Source of the DNA: a virus
DNA: 45,955 bases
Direction: 5' to 3' (one strand)
Virus record (IMG/VR): IMGVR_UViG_3300042453_000938
Location: 1 to 45,955 of that record
Numbering within the stretch: the stretch's first letter is position 1; every line of letters starts with the position of its first letter. The notes beneath the pieces were generated by a model. That model ran no database searches, had not been told where the DNA came from, and was given only the letters and a program-made list of their open reading frames with translations. The position numbers and the translations under genes are program-made. This document shows positions 17,652-25,306 of this stretch, one piece after another.

Positions 17652-18092
17652 ATGGAACTGCGCACCAAGAAGATGCATGAGTCAAACGACTGCACCATCA
17701 GCCGCTTGTTCATCAACGGGATACCGTCATGCTTGGTCTTGCAAGATGGCCCAAGGCTTGTGAAGGTGTATGGCGAAACCCGCATACCGCAAGGTCGCTA
17801 CGAGTTGAAACTCCGCAAGCACGGAGGCTTCCACGCGAGGTATCAACGCAAGTATGGCGAGTGGCACAAGGGCATGATTGAGTTGATGAATGTGCCTGAC
17901 TTCAAGTACATCTTGATACACATCGGGAACGACAACACACACACCGCAGGGTGTCTCCTTACAGGCACAACGAACGTCAACAGCAAGTGCTACGTCGGTT
18001 CAAGCGAAAGGGCATACAAGGCCATCTATCCCACGATAGCGGAGTGGCTTGATGGCGGCAAGCGTGCTTTCATTACAATCGATTACAAGTGA
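17652..18092 (+). CDS. DUF5675 family protein, lysis-associated
   Basis: 146 aa from ATG 17652, 1 bp after the previous stop; an in-frame TTG at 17628 lies inside that gene. The phrases KVYGETRIPQGRYELKLR, YILIHIGNDNTHTAGCLL and a C-terminal SSERAYKAIY match the DUF5675 pattern, including the conserved histidine, asparagine and cysteine. Such proteins commonly sit in phage lysis modules and may act on peptidoglycan, but the biochemistry is unsettled. It closes the lysis cassette; the next gene has its own promoter. Confidence 0.7.
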   Translation: MELRTKKMHESNDCTISRLFINGIPSCLVLQDGPRLVKVYGETRIPQGRYELKLRKHGGFHARYQRKYGEWHKGMIELMNVPDFKYILIHIGNDNTHTAGCLLTGTTNVNSKCYVGSSERAYKAIYPTIAEWLDGGKRAFITIDYK

Positions 18093-18093
18093 G

Positions 18094-18123
18094 TTGCATC
18101 GGTCTTTGATTGGTGTACATTTG
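18094..18123 (+). promoter_or_regulatory. Bacteroidota-type promoter TTG-N19-TACATTTG
   Basis: TTG at 18094-18096 and TACATTTG at 18116-18123 are separated by 19 bp, matching the Bacteroidota minus-33/minus-7 promoter form. The box lies in the 47-bp gap after the DUF5675 gene, 17 bp before the next ATG. It would drive the scaffold/capsid block. This is the best promoter match seen in the window. Confidence 0.6.
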
Positions 18124-18139
18124 CCGAAACCGAACTCCA

Positions 18140-18433
18140 ATGGCGAAGAAAGAAACCACCACTCCCGTTAGCAAGATGACCGTGAAGAAGCCGCGCAAGA
18201 CGGCTATCAAGGTCTATGAAGCATCGACTCCTCCACAAGCACCGAAGGCGGAAGCACCCAAGCCAGCGTCCACGGCTGTCGAGGTGTATGACCACGTTGC
18301 CAAGAAGGAGTTGAAGATGGGCAAGAGGCAATACGAAATCCTTTCAAAGACCACCTACACCGAAGGCCGGAGCAAGTTCCTGCGCTACACGTTGGGAAAC
18401 GTCAAGAAGGCGGCAATCACGAAGAACGATTGA
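18140..18433 (+). CDS. Small basic hypothetical protein before scaffold
   Basis: 97 aa from ATG 18140; an in-frame TTG-type start at 18110 overlaps the promoter. The first half is Lys/Pro/Thr/Ala-rich and probably disordered (MAKKETTTPVSKMTVKKPRK). The second half is more structured (KELKMGKRQYEILSKTTYT). It lies between the promoter and the scaffold gene, so it is probably a head-related or nucleic-acid-binding accessory protein. No family recognised. Confidence 0.6.
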   Translation: MAKKETTTPVSKMTVKKPRKTAIKVYEASTPPQAPKAEAPKPASTAVEVYDHVAKKELKMGKRQYEILSKTTYTEGRSKFLRYTLGNVKKAAITKND

Positions 18434-18474
18434 CCGCCTCGCGCCCAAGGAAACGCTGTAATGTGTGTTGACAC

Positions 18475-19311
18475 ATGAAGAAACTACAGGAACTGCTCAA
18501 GAAGATTGGTCTATCCGACCAACACATCAGCACCATCTTGAAAGAGGATGCTGACTTTGATGTTCAAGAGGTTGCCGAAGAGGTGACACAGAACATCCAA
18601 CAAGCCTTGGAGAACGATGATGCGTTCATCAGCAAGTTGAAGGGCAATTGGTCGGGCGAGGTATTGTCAAGCAAGGAACGATACTTGGTGAAGGCCAGCA
18701 AAGGGTTGCTGACCCAACAAGAACTTGACGGCTTGCCGAAGCAAGACCGCTTCAACAAGGTGATTGATTTGCTGATGGAGAAGATGTCCGCCTCCGCGCC
18801 AAACACCGATGCGGACAAGGAAATCCAACGTCTGCGGCAAGAGTTGCAGACGCGTGATGAAGCCATCCGCAACTACAAGGACGTTGAACTCCCTGCCGCG
18901 CTGAACAAGGCGGCTGAAGTGGAAGCAAACTTTCAGATACGCAACTTCATTGCCAAGGCAACCGGAGCGAAGAAGACGGTGTTGCCGCTTGAGAAGACCA
19001 TTGACTTGCTCTATGGCGATGCCAAGGAGCAATACGACCTCAAGTGGAACGCAAAGCAGAAGCAAGTCACCGTCTATCAGAAGGGCAAAGACTTGCTTGC
19101 ATACGGAGACAAAGACAAGTCCAAGCCGCTGGGCATTGATGATATCATTCCGTCCATCGGTGAGGCGCAAGGATACTTTGTCAAGAACAACGCGAATGAG
19201 GGCGAAGCAACCCAAACCGTGGTGGCAAGGTCTACCGATGTGAAGAAGGCAAAGTACGCTCTACCCGGTCTGGACAAGGCGCGAAAGCACGTTGAACAGA
19301 CAGGTAGTTGA
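18475..19311 (+). CDS. Putative capsid scaffold protein
   Basis: 278 aa, highly charged and helical. The N-terminus MKKLQELLKKIGLSD and a coiled-coil stretch at about 105-145 (DADKEIQRLRQELQTRDEAI) are typical of phage scaffolding proteins, which line the prohead interior and leave before packaging. The C-terminus is basic (LDKARKHVEQTGS), as in scaffolds that touch the capsid shell. The gene directly precedes the major capsid gene. The composition and synteny agree well, though no sequence signature proves it. Confidence 0.72.
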   Translation: MKKLQELLKKIGLSDQHISTILKEDADFDVQEVAEEVTQNIQQALENDDAFISKLKGNWSGEVLSSKERYLVKASKGLLTQQELDGLPKQDRFNKVIDLLMEKMSASAPNTDADKEIQRLRQELQTRDEAIRNYKDVELPAALNKAAEVEANFQIRNFIAKATGAKKTVLPLEKTIDLLYGDAKEQYDLKWNAKQKQVTVYQKGKDLLAYGDKDKSKPLGIDDIIPSIGEAQGYFVKNNANEGEATQTVVARSTDVKKAKYALPGLDKARKHVEQTGS

Positions 19312-19329
19312 GCCGAGGGTATGCGGCTC
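19310..19329 (+). terminator. Short hairpin at the end of the scaffold gene
   Basis: GAGCCG at 19310-19315 pairs with CGGCTC at 19324-19329 across an 8-nt loop; the scaffold stop codon sits at the foot of the stem. ATTTG follows, so there is only a weak T tract. It may attenuate read-through or protect the scaffold mRNA and thereby set the scaffold-to-capsid ratio. Confidence 0.4.
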
Positions 19330-19373
19330 ATTTGAGGTCGGCCCAACCTGAATGAAGGGCATTGGAGGTGATG

Positions 19374-19413
19374 CGTTCAACCTGATGAAAAGGACGCGCA
19401 ACTCAAAAACCTT
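19374..19413 (+). promoter_or_regulatory. Conserved 40-nt leader element, copy 2
   Basis: It aligns with 12422-12461: CGTTCAACCTGATGAAAAG here against CGTTCACCCTGATGAATAG there, then GACGCGCAACT and an A-rich tract ending CCTT. It ends 6 nt before the major capsid ATG. A partial echo of its centre (CAACCTGAATGAAGGG) occurs just upstream at 19344-19359. Confidence 0.5.
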
Positions 19414-19419
19414 TAGGCT

Positions 19420-20469
19420 ATGGCCTCAATTCAACTTGAAGAACTCTGTACCACGGTACAGCAGAAACTGTCGGAACTTGCCGGAGACAACTATCCGGCA
19501 ATGAAGCGTGAACCCACGGGCTTCCTTGATGCTGTGGTGAGTGATGTGAACCGAAGCGGTTACACCACCACCTATATGCACGATGATGGCGGTGGCAAAC
19601 TCATGCGCGTAGTGCGCGAATGGGCGCAACCCATTCCTTACACCGATACGGTGGACGAGGAGCAATCCGTGTGCGAAAGCGGCACGGAGGAAGGTCGCAT
19701 CTTGGACGTGGTGGAAATCACCCAGTACACGGGTAGCCGTGTGATGGAGTTCACCGAGGCCGAGTTGCGCAAGTATTGTGAGCAACCCAGCGAGGTTCAG
19801 ACGATGCGTATCGCACAGCACATTGGTGGCGTGATGCGCAAACTGAACCAGAAACTGATTGCTCAATACCTCACCCAAGTTGGGTATAGCCCGATGGGTC
19901 AAGCACCGGGAACCGTCACGCTGAACATGCTTTACAACGATGGCGTGACCGAGCAACTCATCCCTGATGGCGAGGTGAAACTGATGGAGGACATGGCCGA
20001 CATTGGCATTGTTCGTCCCATCGTTGTTGGCAGCGGGATTGTGTCTCGCTATGCGCGTCTTGCAGCAATCGGTTGTTGCAATGACTACGGACAGGATGTG
20101 AGCAACCTTACGGGTTCGTTCGCATTCTACCGCGATCGTGATGTAGAGATTGTTGCTGATGGCGAACCAACGGGCGCGATTATCGTTTGGAACCCCGGAG
20201 CCGTTCAACTGTCTACCTACAACAAGTATCGTGGTGAGTTCCGTCGGGTTGTGGAGAACCACTACGCTCACGACACGATGGTTGACCCCGTGACGGGCCT
20301 TACGCTGGACATGAAGTGGAAGTACGATGACTGCGCTGAAAAGTGGCGGTTGCAGTTTGGCGTACACCATGAACTGCATCTGCTGCCGGCTGACATGTTC
20401 AAGGCTGCGGACGAGCGGTACAAAATCAACTATGCCTTCCTGTATCAGGGTGGCGTGCTGACCCCGTAA
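19420..20469 (+). CDS. Major capsid protein
   Basis: 349 aa, the expected size for an HK97-fold shell protein. It follows a scaffold-like gene, has its own leader element and is followed by a strong hairpin, all typical of the most abundant virion protein. The sequence has an N-terminal helical arm (IQLEELCTTVQQKLSELAG), mixed alpha/beta domains, and a beta-rich C-terminus (KWKYDDCAEKWRLQFGVHHELHLLP). No cleaved N-terminal pro-domain is evident. I infer the role from context and composition rather than from a diagnostic motif. Confidence 0.8.
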   Translation: MASIQLEELCTTVQQKLSELAGDNYPAMKREPTGFLDAVVSDVNRSGYTTTYMHDDGGGKLMRVVREWAQPIPYTDTVDEEQSVCESGTEEGRILDVVEITQYTGSRVMEFTEAELRKYCEQPSEVQTMRIAQHIGGVMRKLNQKLIAQYLTQVGYSPMGQAPGTVTLNMLYNDGVTEQLIPDGEVKLMEDMADIGIVRPIVVGSGIVSRYARLAAIGCCNDYGQDVSNLTGSFAFYRDRDVEIVADGEPTGAIIVWNPGAVQLSTYNKYRGEFRRVVENHYAHDTMVDPVTGLTLDMKWKYDDCAEKWRLQFGVHHELHLLPADMFKAADERYKINYAFLYQGGVLTP

Positions 20470-20482
20470 CCCAAACGAGCGC

Positions 20483-20531
20483 GAGGCCGGAGCAATACTT
20501 TGCCCTTGGAGTGATGTTGCGCTCCGGCCTC
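20483..20531 (+). terminator. Long-stem hairpin after the major capsid gene
   Basis: GAGGCCGGAGC at 20483-20493 pairs perfectly with GCTCCGGCCTC at 20521-20531 (11 bp) across a 27-nt loop. No T run follows (AACCTCTAAC). It fills the 82-bp gap after the capsid gene. It may be a partial terminator or an mRNA 3' end protector that keeps capsid transcript levels high. Confidence 0.6.
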
Positions 20532-20551
20532 AACCTCTAACAAGCATTGCC

Positions 20552-20797
20552 ATGCCAACAAACGAAGTACTGCGCAACGCAATCCGCAAGGCACAGCCGA
20601 TGAAGCGTGCCGCCACATTCAATGTGTCAGCCATCGGCAAGCGTTCGGTGGCTTACGAAGGAAGGCCAAAGGTCTACGTTGCAAAGCGGGTTGACCCGAA
20701 GACGGGCAAGACGGAAGAACGCTATGGCACGCGACCTTTCAAAAGTCGGTTCACAATGGAAGGCATTGACACGCCCAAACCAATTAAGAAGCGATGA
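20552..20797 (+). CDS. Small basic hypothetical protein (81 aa)
   Basis: Very basic (MPTNEVLRNAIRKAQPMKRA at the start, TPKPIKKR at the end), with a predicted beta hairpin in the centre around KRSVAYEGRPKVYVAKRV. It starts 20 bp after the capsid hairpin and overlaps the next gene by 4 bp. It could bind DNA inside the head or act as a small structural subunit. No family recognised. Confidence 0.6.
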   Translation: MPTNEVLRNAIRKAQPMKRAATFNVSAIGKRSVAYEGRPKVYVAKRVDPKTGKTEERYGTRPFKSRFTMEGIDTPKPIKKR

Positions 20798-21210
20798 ACA
20801 TTCAATTCAAGAGCCTTCACTTTTCTTTGTGGAACCCTGCCGTTGAAGCGGTTGAGGCATTGAAGAAACACCGCGTGGTGGCAAGTGTTGTTGGCGATGG
20901 GTCACGCGCAACAATCAATGTCCTTGTTGCGCCCAAGAACCTCGATACAGCAACGCTCATCAACAAGGTGTTGACCAAGATTGCGCAACGGTACTCCGGC
21001 AAGAATGTTGACCTTGCGGTAAATGGCACTCAACTAATTCTTGACAAGCCTTCAATTGCGAAGGTTGCGAAGGTTGAGAAGCCTGTTGCCAAGGTTGCCA
21101 AGAAGGCCGCAACCAAGAAGAAAGACAAGGTCGAGGATGAGAAGCCGGAGCCAAAGAAACGAGGTGGACGCAAGACCAAAGAACTGACCGATGAACCTCC
21201 CGTGCATTGA
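20794..21210 (+). CDS. Hypothetical head-region protein with Lys/Ala-rich tail
   Basis: 138 aa, ATGA overlap with the previous gene. Residues 1-85 form a compact alpha/beta domain. Residues 86-138 are a low-complexity basic tail of repeated Lys-Val-Ala units (AKVAKVEKPVAKVAKKAATK) that resembles histone H1-like or packaged DNA-binding tails, ending acidic-basic mixed. It lies between capsid and neck genes. A role in DNA condensation in the head is possible but unproven. Confidence 0.55.
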   Translation: MNIQFKSLHFSLWNPAVEAVEALKKHRVVASVVGDGSRATINVLVAPKNLDTATLINKVLTKIAQRYSGKNVDLAVNGTQLILDKPSIAKVAKVEKPVAKVAKKAATKKKDKVEDEKPEPKKRGGRKTKELTDEPPVH

Positions 21211-22183
21211 TGGTTTCATTGTTCCAAGGACGTTGTGTCCGGGTGTCCCCGTAGCAACTCCAAAGAGCGGCTTGTACGTTGAAGACTTGCCCGGTTTCAG
21301 CACGGTTAGCCTTGCCGCTGTTGAGCCGGGCAAGTACCTTACGGCACAAGCATTCATTGATGAGAAGATGAGGGCAGCGGGTCAGATGATACTTGACCAA
21401 CTGCGAGTGCATCTTGGGCAGTACGTTCAAGAGGCGCAACCTCGCGAGAGTGGCACGGTGGGCAGTTTCGACACCAACACATTGGCTGGTGCGGCCACGA
21501 AGCGAGGAGTTCAAATACGAGTAGACGGAGGTGCGCTGACCACGCCAATGGTTCCGCGTGTGTGGCTGAAGTGTGAAGATGACATTGCAGACCTTGTGCT
21601 GAAAGTGTCAGACGGCTACACGACCATTGAACACACGATAAGCGTGGTGGGTGGCGGTGTCGAGAATGAAGTGTGGCTCAACTTTGAAGGCCGCAACAAG
21701 ACGGTTCAAGTGTGGGTTGAGGACATTCGTTTCAAGCCGTTCACAGGAACCGCGAAGGGAACCAAGTTCTTTTCGTCATGCACCACTTGCGGACACTACT
21801 ACCATTCAGCCTATCGTTTCATTGCGGGAGGTGGATGGGACGGCACAACCGAACTGACAACGCTCCTTGGCATTCGTGCGGAGGTCGTGGTGATGTGTTC
21901 CCTTGAGCCAATTGCTTGCATCTTGATGAAGCGATTTCGCTGGGCTGTGCTGTATCAATTTGGTGCGCTTGTCCTACAAGAGTGGCTTGCTTCGAGTCGC
22001 GTCAACTACTTCAGCATTCACAGCAAGGATTGGGCGGCAGCATCCTTGGAAAAGTGGGAGAGCGTTGACATCCCGAAGCACATGAAGCCACATCTCAAGA
22101 CGTTGGCCGCATACGTCTCGCAGATGGACGAGCATTGCATTGAATGCGGTGTTGGAGTCGTGTACGCTCATTCACATCCTTGA
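21191..22183 (+). CDS. Hypothetical head/neck protein (330 aa)
   Basis: It overlaps the previous gene by 20 bp. Residues 35-80 look like adaptor or head-completion sequence (FIDEKMRAAGQMILDQLRVHL). The centre is beta-rich, and residues about 205-215 hold SCTTCGHYYH, a cysteine pair with histidines that could bind metal. The C-terminus ends with another Cys pair (HCIECGVG). It sits where phages encode connector proteins between capsid and tail. Not recognised by family. Confidence 0.5.
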   Translation: MNLPCIDGFIVPRTLCPGVPVATPKSGLYVEDLPGFSTVSLAAVEPGKYLTAQAFIDEKMRAAGQMILDQLRVHLGQYVQEAQPRESGTVGSFDTNTLAGAATKRGVQIRVDGGALTTPMVPRVWLKCEDDIADLVLKVSDGYTTIEHTISVVGGGVENEVWLNFEGRNKTVQVWVEDIRFKPFTGTAKGTKFFSSCTTCGHYYHSAYRFIAGGGWDGTTELTTLLGIRAEVVVMCSLEPIACILMKRFRWAVLYQFGALVLQEWLASSRVNYFSIHSKDWAAASLEKWESVDIPKHMKPHLKTLAAYVSQMDEHCIECGVGVVYAHSHP

Positions 22184-22187
22184 AACA

Positions 22188-22304
22188 ATGGCGAAACTGA
22201 AACGACCGACCGGATTGAAGGTTGTGACCTTCACCAAGAAAGCATCACAGCCGAAAGCCGCTCCCAAGAAGCGCACTACGGCAAGAGGGTGTTCCCGATG
22301 CTGA
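22188..22304 (+). CDS. Tiny basic peptide (38 aa)
   Basis: MAKLKRPTGLKVVTFTKKAS followed by a Lys/Pro/Arg-rich end with two cysteines (GCSRC). It begins 4 bp after the previous stop and overlaps the next ATG by 7 bp, as real genes in this operon do. About one third of its residues are basic, so it might bind DNA. The very short length makes the call uncertain. Confidence 0.4.
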   Translation: MAKLKRPTGLKVVTFTKKASQPKAAPKKRTTARGCSRC

Positions 22305-22534
22305 CGCTTCAATTCCTTGCATCCAATGAGGGCTTGCTCATCATCAATGCGGCATTGCTCTCCATCGTTGCGTTCTTTCTAAAGTTGGCCGTTGACGTTG
22401 CGAAGCGTGCGCTTGATAGCATCCACAGCATGCTGGTCACTCAAGCGGAACAGAGCGAAGTGCTGAAAGCACACGCCAATGCAATTGACAGGCACGAACG
22501 TGCATTGGAGCGCATATTGACCGAACGTGGGTGA
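22298..22534 (+). CDS. Small single-span membrane protein with coiled coil
   Basis: 78 aa from ATG 22298; an in-frame GTG at 22289 is possible. A transmembrane helix at about residues 10-30 (GLLIINAALLSIVAFFLKLAV) is followed by an amphipathic helix (SEVLKAHANAIDRHERALERI). The layout resembles small holin-like or hemolysin XhlA-like phage proteins. It lies within neck genes, away from the lysis cassette, so its role is uncertain. Confidence 0.5.
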   Translation: MLTLQFLASNEGLLIINAALLSIVAFFLKLAVDVAKRALDSIHSMLVTQAEQSEVLKAHANAIDRHERALERILTERG

Positions 22535-22548
22535 TGTAACTTGCGCTT

Positions 22549-23169
22549 GTGGCAAACATCACACCAAAGCAAGCGGTTGGCCTCCTTCGCGGGATAACCG
22601 CAGGGCTTGAAGCCGCTTTGGAGGCTGAACTGCCGCTTGCCTTGCTTGACATGGAGGCGGACATCAAGAGGCGCATCTTCCTGAACGGCCTTGATGCCAA
22701 CGGCACCAAGATTGGGTCGTACTCCACAGAGCCTATCTACGTCAGCATCAAAGGTGCCAAGAAACGATACGGCAGTCAGATACCCACGAGCAAACTCAAG
22801 GGCAAGGGCAAGGCCGACAGCAGCAAGAGCAAGTTCAAGAACGGCAACAGCAGAAGGAGCCAATACTTCAAAGATGGCTATTCGGGCTTCCGGAAACTGA
22901 TGGACAGGGATACCAGCACGGTAAACCTTGACTTGACAAGCAATCTACAGAACAGCATTCTCACGGGAACCAACGGCAACATTGGAACAATCGAGTTCAT
23001 TTCCGGCAATCTGAAGACCGGAGACGTTGATGGCCAAACGCTTGCCGGATACTTGGAAGAGCACTTTGGCGACAAGAAGATATTCAGCGCGTCACAAGGC
23101 GAAGTAGATTTGCTCAACCAAGCATTGGAGCAAGCCGCCAACGAGTACCTTCAACGCTTTCTGCCATGA
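22549..23169 (+). CDS. Head-tail completion-type protein
   Basis: 206 aa with a GTG start at 22549; no ATG fits. Residues 10-45 form a helix (LEAALEAELPLALLDMEADIKRRIF), followed by NGLDANGTKIGSYS, a pattern seen in HK97 gp10/Mu gpG-type tail-completion proteins (helix, then NG-x-x-x-x-G). A Lys/Ser-rich loop follows. It overlaps the next gene by 4 bp. The position between capsid and fibre genes supports a connector role. Confidence 0.5.
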   Translation: MANITPKQAVGLLRGITAGLEAALEAELPLALLDMEADIKRRIFLNGLDANGTKIGSYSTEPIYVSIKGAKKRYGSQIPTSKLKGKGKADSSKSKFKNGNSRRSQYFKDGYSGFRKLMDRDTSTVNLDLTSNLQNSILTGTNGNIGTIEFISGNLKTGDVDGQTLAGYLEEHFGDKKIFSASQGEVDLLNQALEQAANEYLQRFLP

Positions 23170-23690
23170 TAGACGCGATTGTTGCCAATGTTGCCGCGCA
23201 GTTGACCGCAAAGGTTCATTGGATTGTTGAGGTCAAGAGCATTGGCCGTCAAGACCCAACGGGAATACTTGTGAAGGAGGATGGCGAAGAGTGGATAGGG
23301 ATTGATGACCGATGGCTTGGGCGGATGTACATACGTTTCCGCGATGGCGCGGAGATGACGTATGCGGATGCGCGGGTCACAAGCGCACCAAACATCAGCG
23401 TCACAGCCAAGATGCGTGCTGTGTTCATGCACAACTGCAAGAACGAACTTCAAGTATCGCGCTGGTTGACCTATACGCTTGCGGATGCGCGTGGCTATGA
23501 TGAACTGCGCTATCGGACAATGCTCAAGGCATCAAGCACGGACAAGCAATACATCTTTAAGGAAGAGACGAAGAGGCAAGAGGGCATGAAGAACAACGAC
23601 CTACGCCTCATCTTGGTTGACTTTGACATCGTCTATCGTGACGCTATCGTGCTGACCAACGACTGCATCCCTGACTGCCATGAGTGTTGA
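23166..23690 (+). CDS. Hypothetical connector/tail terminator-like protein
   Basis: 174 aa, ATGA overlap with the preceding completion-type gene. It starts with a helix (MIDAIVANVAAQLTAKV) followed by beta strands and a long charged middle (RMYIRFRDGAEMTYADARV). Small proteins in this slot usually join head to tail or cap the tail tube. The C-terminus is cysteine-rich (DCIPDCHEC) and overlaps the next gene by 11 bp. No family signature seen. Confidence 0.45.
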   Translation: MIDAIVANVAAQLTAKVHWIVEVKSIGRQDPTGILVKEDGEEWIGIDDRWLGRMYIRFRDGAEMTYADARVTSAPNISVTAKMRAVFMHNCKNELQVSRWLTYTLADARGYDELRYRTMLKASSTDKQYIFKEETKRQEGMKNNDLRLILVDFDIVYRDAIVLTNDCIPDCHEC

Positions 23691-24147
23691 TTGCCTCGAC
23701 TGCGCGGAGTGCCTCAAGACCTACGACATTGGCACGATTGATTGCGGTGACGGCTATGCCGAGATGCCAATGACTCCGGCCATGACCGGAACATACACCG
23801 CTGTGTTTCGATACTTGGGCGTACTCATCCCGTTTGAGTTTGAAGGAACCGCTGGTCAGCCATTGCTCGTTCCCATTACGGGCGTGAACGAGAATATGCG
23901 CCACACCATCTACATCGTTGACCCCGATGGAGACAAGGTGTTGTGGGGCGTGTACGATTGCTTCCGCTTCGTGCTGAACAAGGAACTCACGCCAACACGT
24001 TTCAGCGTTCCGTGTTCGCCATGCCCATCAACGGAAGGTTGCCTGTTCACGTTGGCAATCATAGTCAATGGCGAAGAGCAGAGTCCAATTGAAGACCTTG
24101 ACCCGTGCGAGGAGAACACGATTGACCTCAACATCACAATAGAGTAG
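23680..24147 (+). CDS. Cysteine-rich beta-structured virion protein
   Basis: 155 aa. The N-terminus has five cysteines in 21 residues (MSVDCLDCAECLKTYDIGTI, then DC) and a second group CSPCPSTEGC lies near 108-117. The rest is beta-type (TGTYTAVFRYLGVLIPFEFEG). It precedes the collagen-like fibre gene by 1 bp. Disulfide- or metal-stabilised fibre adaptor is a reasonable guess. Family unknown. Confidence 0.45.
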   Translation: MSVDCLDCAECLKTYDIGTIDCGDGYAEMPMTPAMTGTYTAVFRYLGVLIPFEFEGTAGQPLLVPITGVNENMRHTIYIVDPDGDKVLWGVYDCFRFVLNKELTPTRFSVPCSPCPSTEGCLFTLAIIVNGEEQSPIEDLDPCEENTIDLNITIE

Positions 24148-24148
24148 A

Positions 24149-25306
24149 ATGGCAACGGCAACATTGAATGTGACCACGTCATTGGCCGATGACTCCGTCA
24201 CCAACGCCAAGTTGGACAATGTTGCGGAAGCAACTTTCAAAGGGCGCACGGACGGGAGCGGAACGGGTGACCCGCAAGACATGGATGCTGACGATGCCAG
24301 CGACATTCTTGATACAGCCACAGACCCGTTTGTGAGAACATCATTGGTTGGAACGCTTGTCGGCCCTGCTGGCCCTGCTGGCCCTGCTGGCCCTGCCGGA
24401 GCGGACGGAGCGGACGGGTTCGGCACAGCGTACTATGGACAATGTTCTCGTCAGTCGAGCGGTACAATCAACATCGGAGCGGCTGGAACCTATCAAAGCA
24501 CAGGGCTGTCGGCTACGTTTGATGCCAACGCGTTCGGTGTTGCCCTTGGAACAACTGACACGTTCGCGCTCAAGAACACATCTGCGCAGACAATTTTCGT
24601 TGAGGTGTACGGTAGCGCAGATATTGATGCGGGGAACAACAAGGTGTTGGGCATCAAACTTGCGAAAAATGGTGTGCCTATCGACGAAACGGAGTGCCGT
24701 GCCGCAACAGGAACCAATGCCACGTTCGCCAAACTAATCACCAATTGGATGATTAGCCTTGCGCCCAATGATGAGGTTGCTATGTATGTCACCAATCATA
24801 CAAGCACGGGCAACATGACCTTGCTTCGTGGGAGACTCGTTGCAAACACCGTAGGTAGAGAAGGAGACGTGTTCGGGTCAACACTCATCAACTACACGGG
24901 CGGCTTACAGAATACCAATTCAAACACGCTTGTGGATGTTCACGCGTCCACGGAGGTTGTCATTCCGGCCGCTGGCGAGTATGAGGTTGAATATGCCGTG
25001 ACATATTCCACAGCGGCAACAGCGGTTGGAATATGGCTTTCGATTGATGGCACCGCAACGACCAGTTACATCACAGGCGTTGTTCAATACGAGACACAAG
25101 CCGGAGACCGAGGCATAGGGCAGTTCGCGGCTTACAACGGAGGGCGAGTCTCTCCTTCTTCGCTTGGGTCAAATTGCTTGGGCATTGTGCAATCGCGCAT
25201 CATAGCCACATCATCGGGTGTTGTGTGGTTGCGATATGCCTCCGAAGTGAACGGACAGAACGTGAGCATCAACAACGTAATTGGGCGCATCAGGCGCATC
25301 AAATGA
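24149..25306 (+). CDS. Collagen-like tail fibre / receptor-binding protein
   Basis: 385 aa. Residues 72-90 hold collagen-like Gly-x-y triplets (GPAGPAGPAGPAGADGADG) that probably form a trimeric helix joining an N-terminal attachment part to a C-terminal beta-rich head. The C-terminal 260 residues contain two similar jelly-roll-like portions (INIGAAGTYQSTGLSATF and VVIPAAGEYEVEYAVTYS), as in C1q/TNF-like phage fibre heads. The triplet region is encoded by a 9-bp tandem repeat (GGCCCTGCT, four copies), which could vary in length. It probably binds the host surface. Confidence 0.65.
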   Translation: MATATLNVTTSLADDSVTNAKLDNVAEATFKGRTDGSGTGDPQDMDADDASDILDTATDPFVRTSLVGTLVGPAGPAGPAGPAGADGADGFGTAYYGQCSRQSSGTINIGAAGTYQSTGLSATFDANAFGVALGTTDTFALKNTSAQTIFVEVYGSADIDAGNNKVLGIKLAKNGVPIDETECRAATGTNATFAKLITNWMISLAPNDEVAMYVTNHTSTGNMTLLRGRLVANTVGREGDVFGSTLINYTGGLQNTNSNTLVDVHASTEVVIPAAGEYEVEYAVTYSTAATAVGIWLSIDGTATTSYITGVVQYETQAGDRGIGQFAAYNGGRVSPSSLGSNCLGIVQSRIIATSSGVVWLRYASEVNGQNVSINNVIGRIRRIK

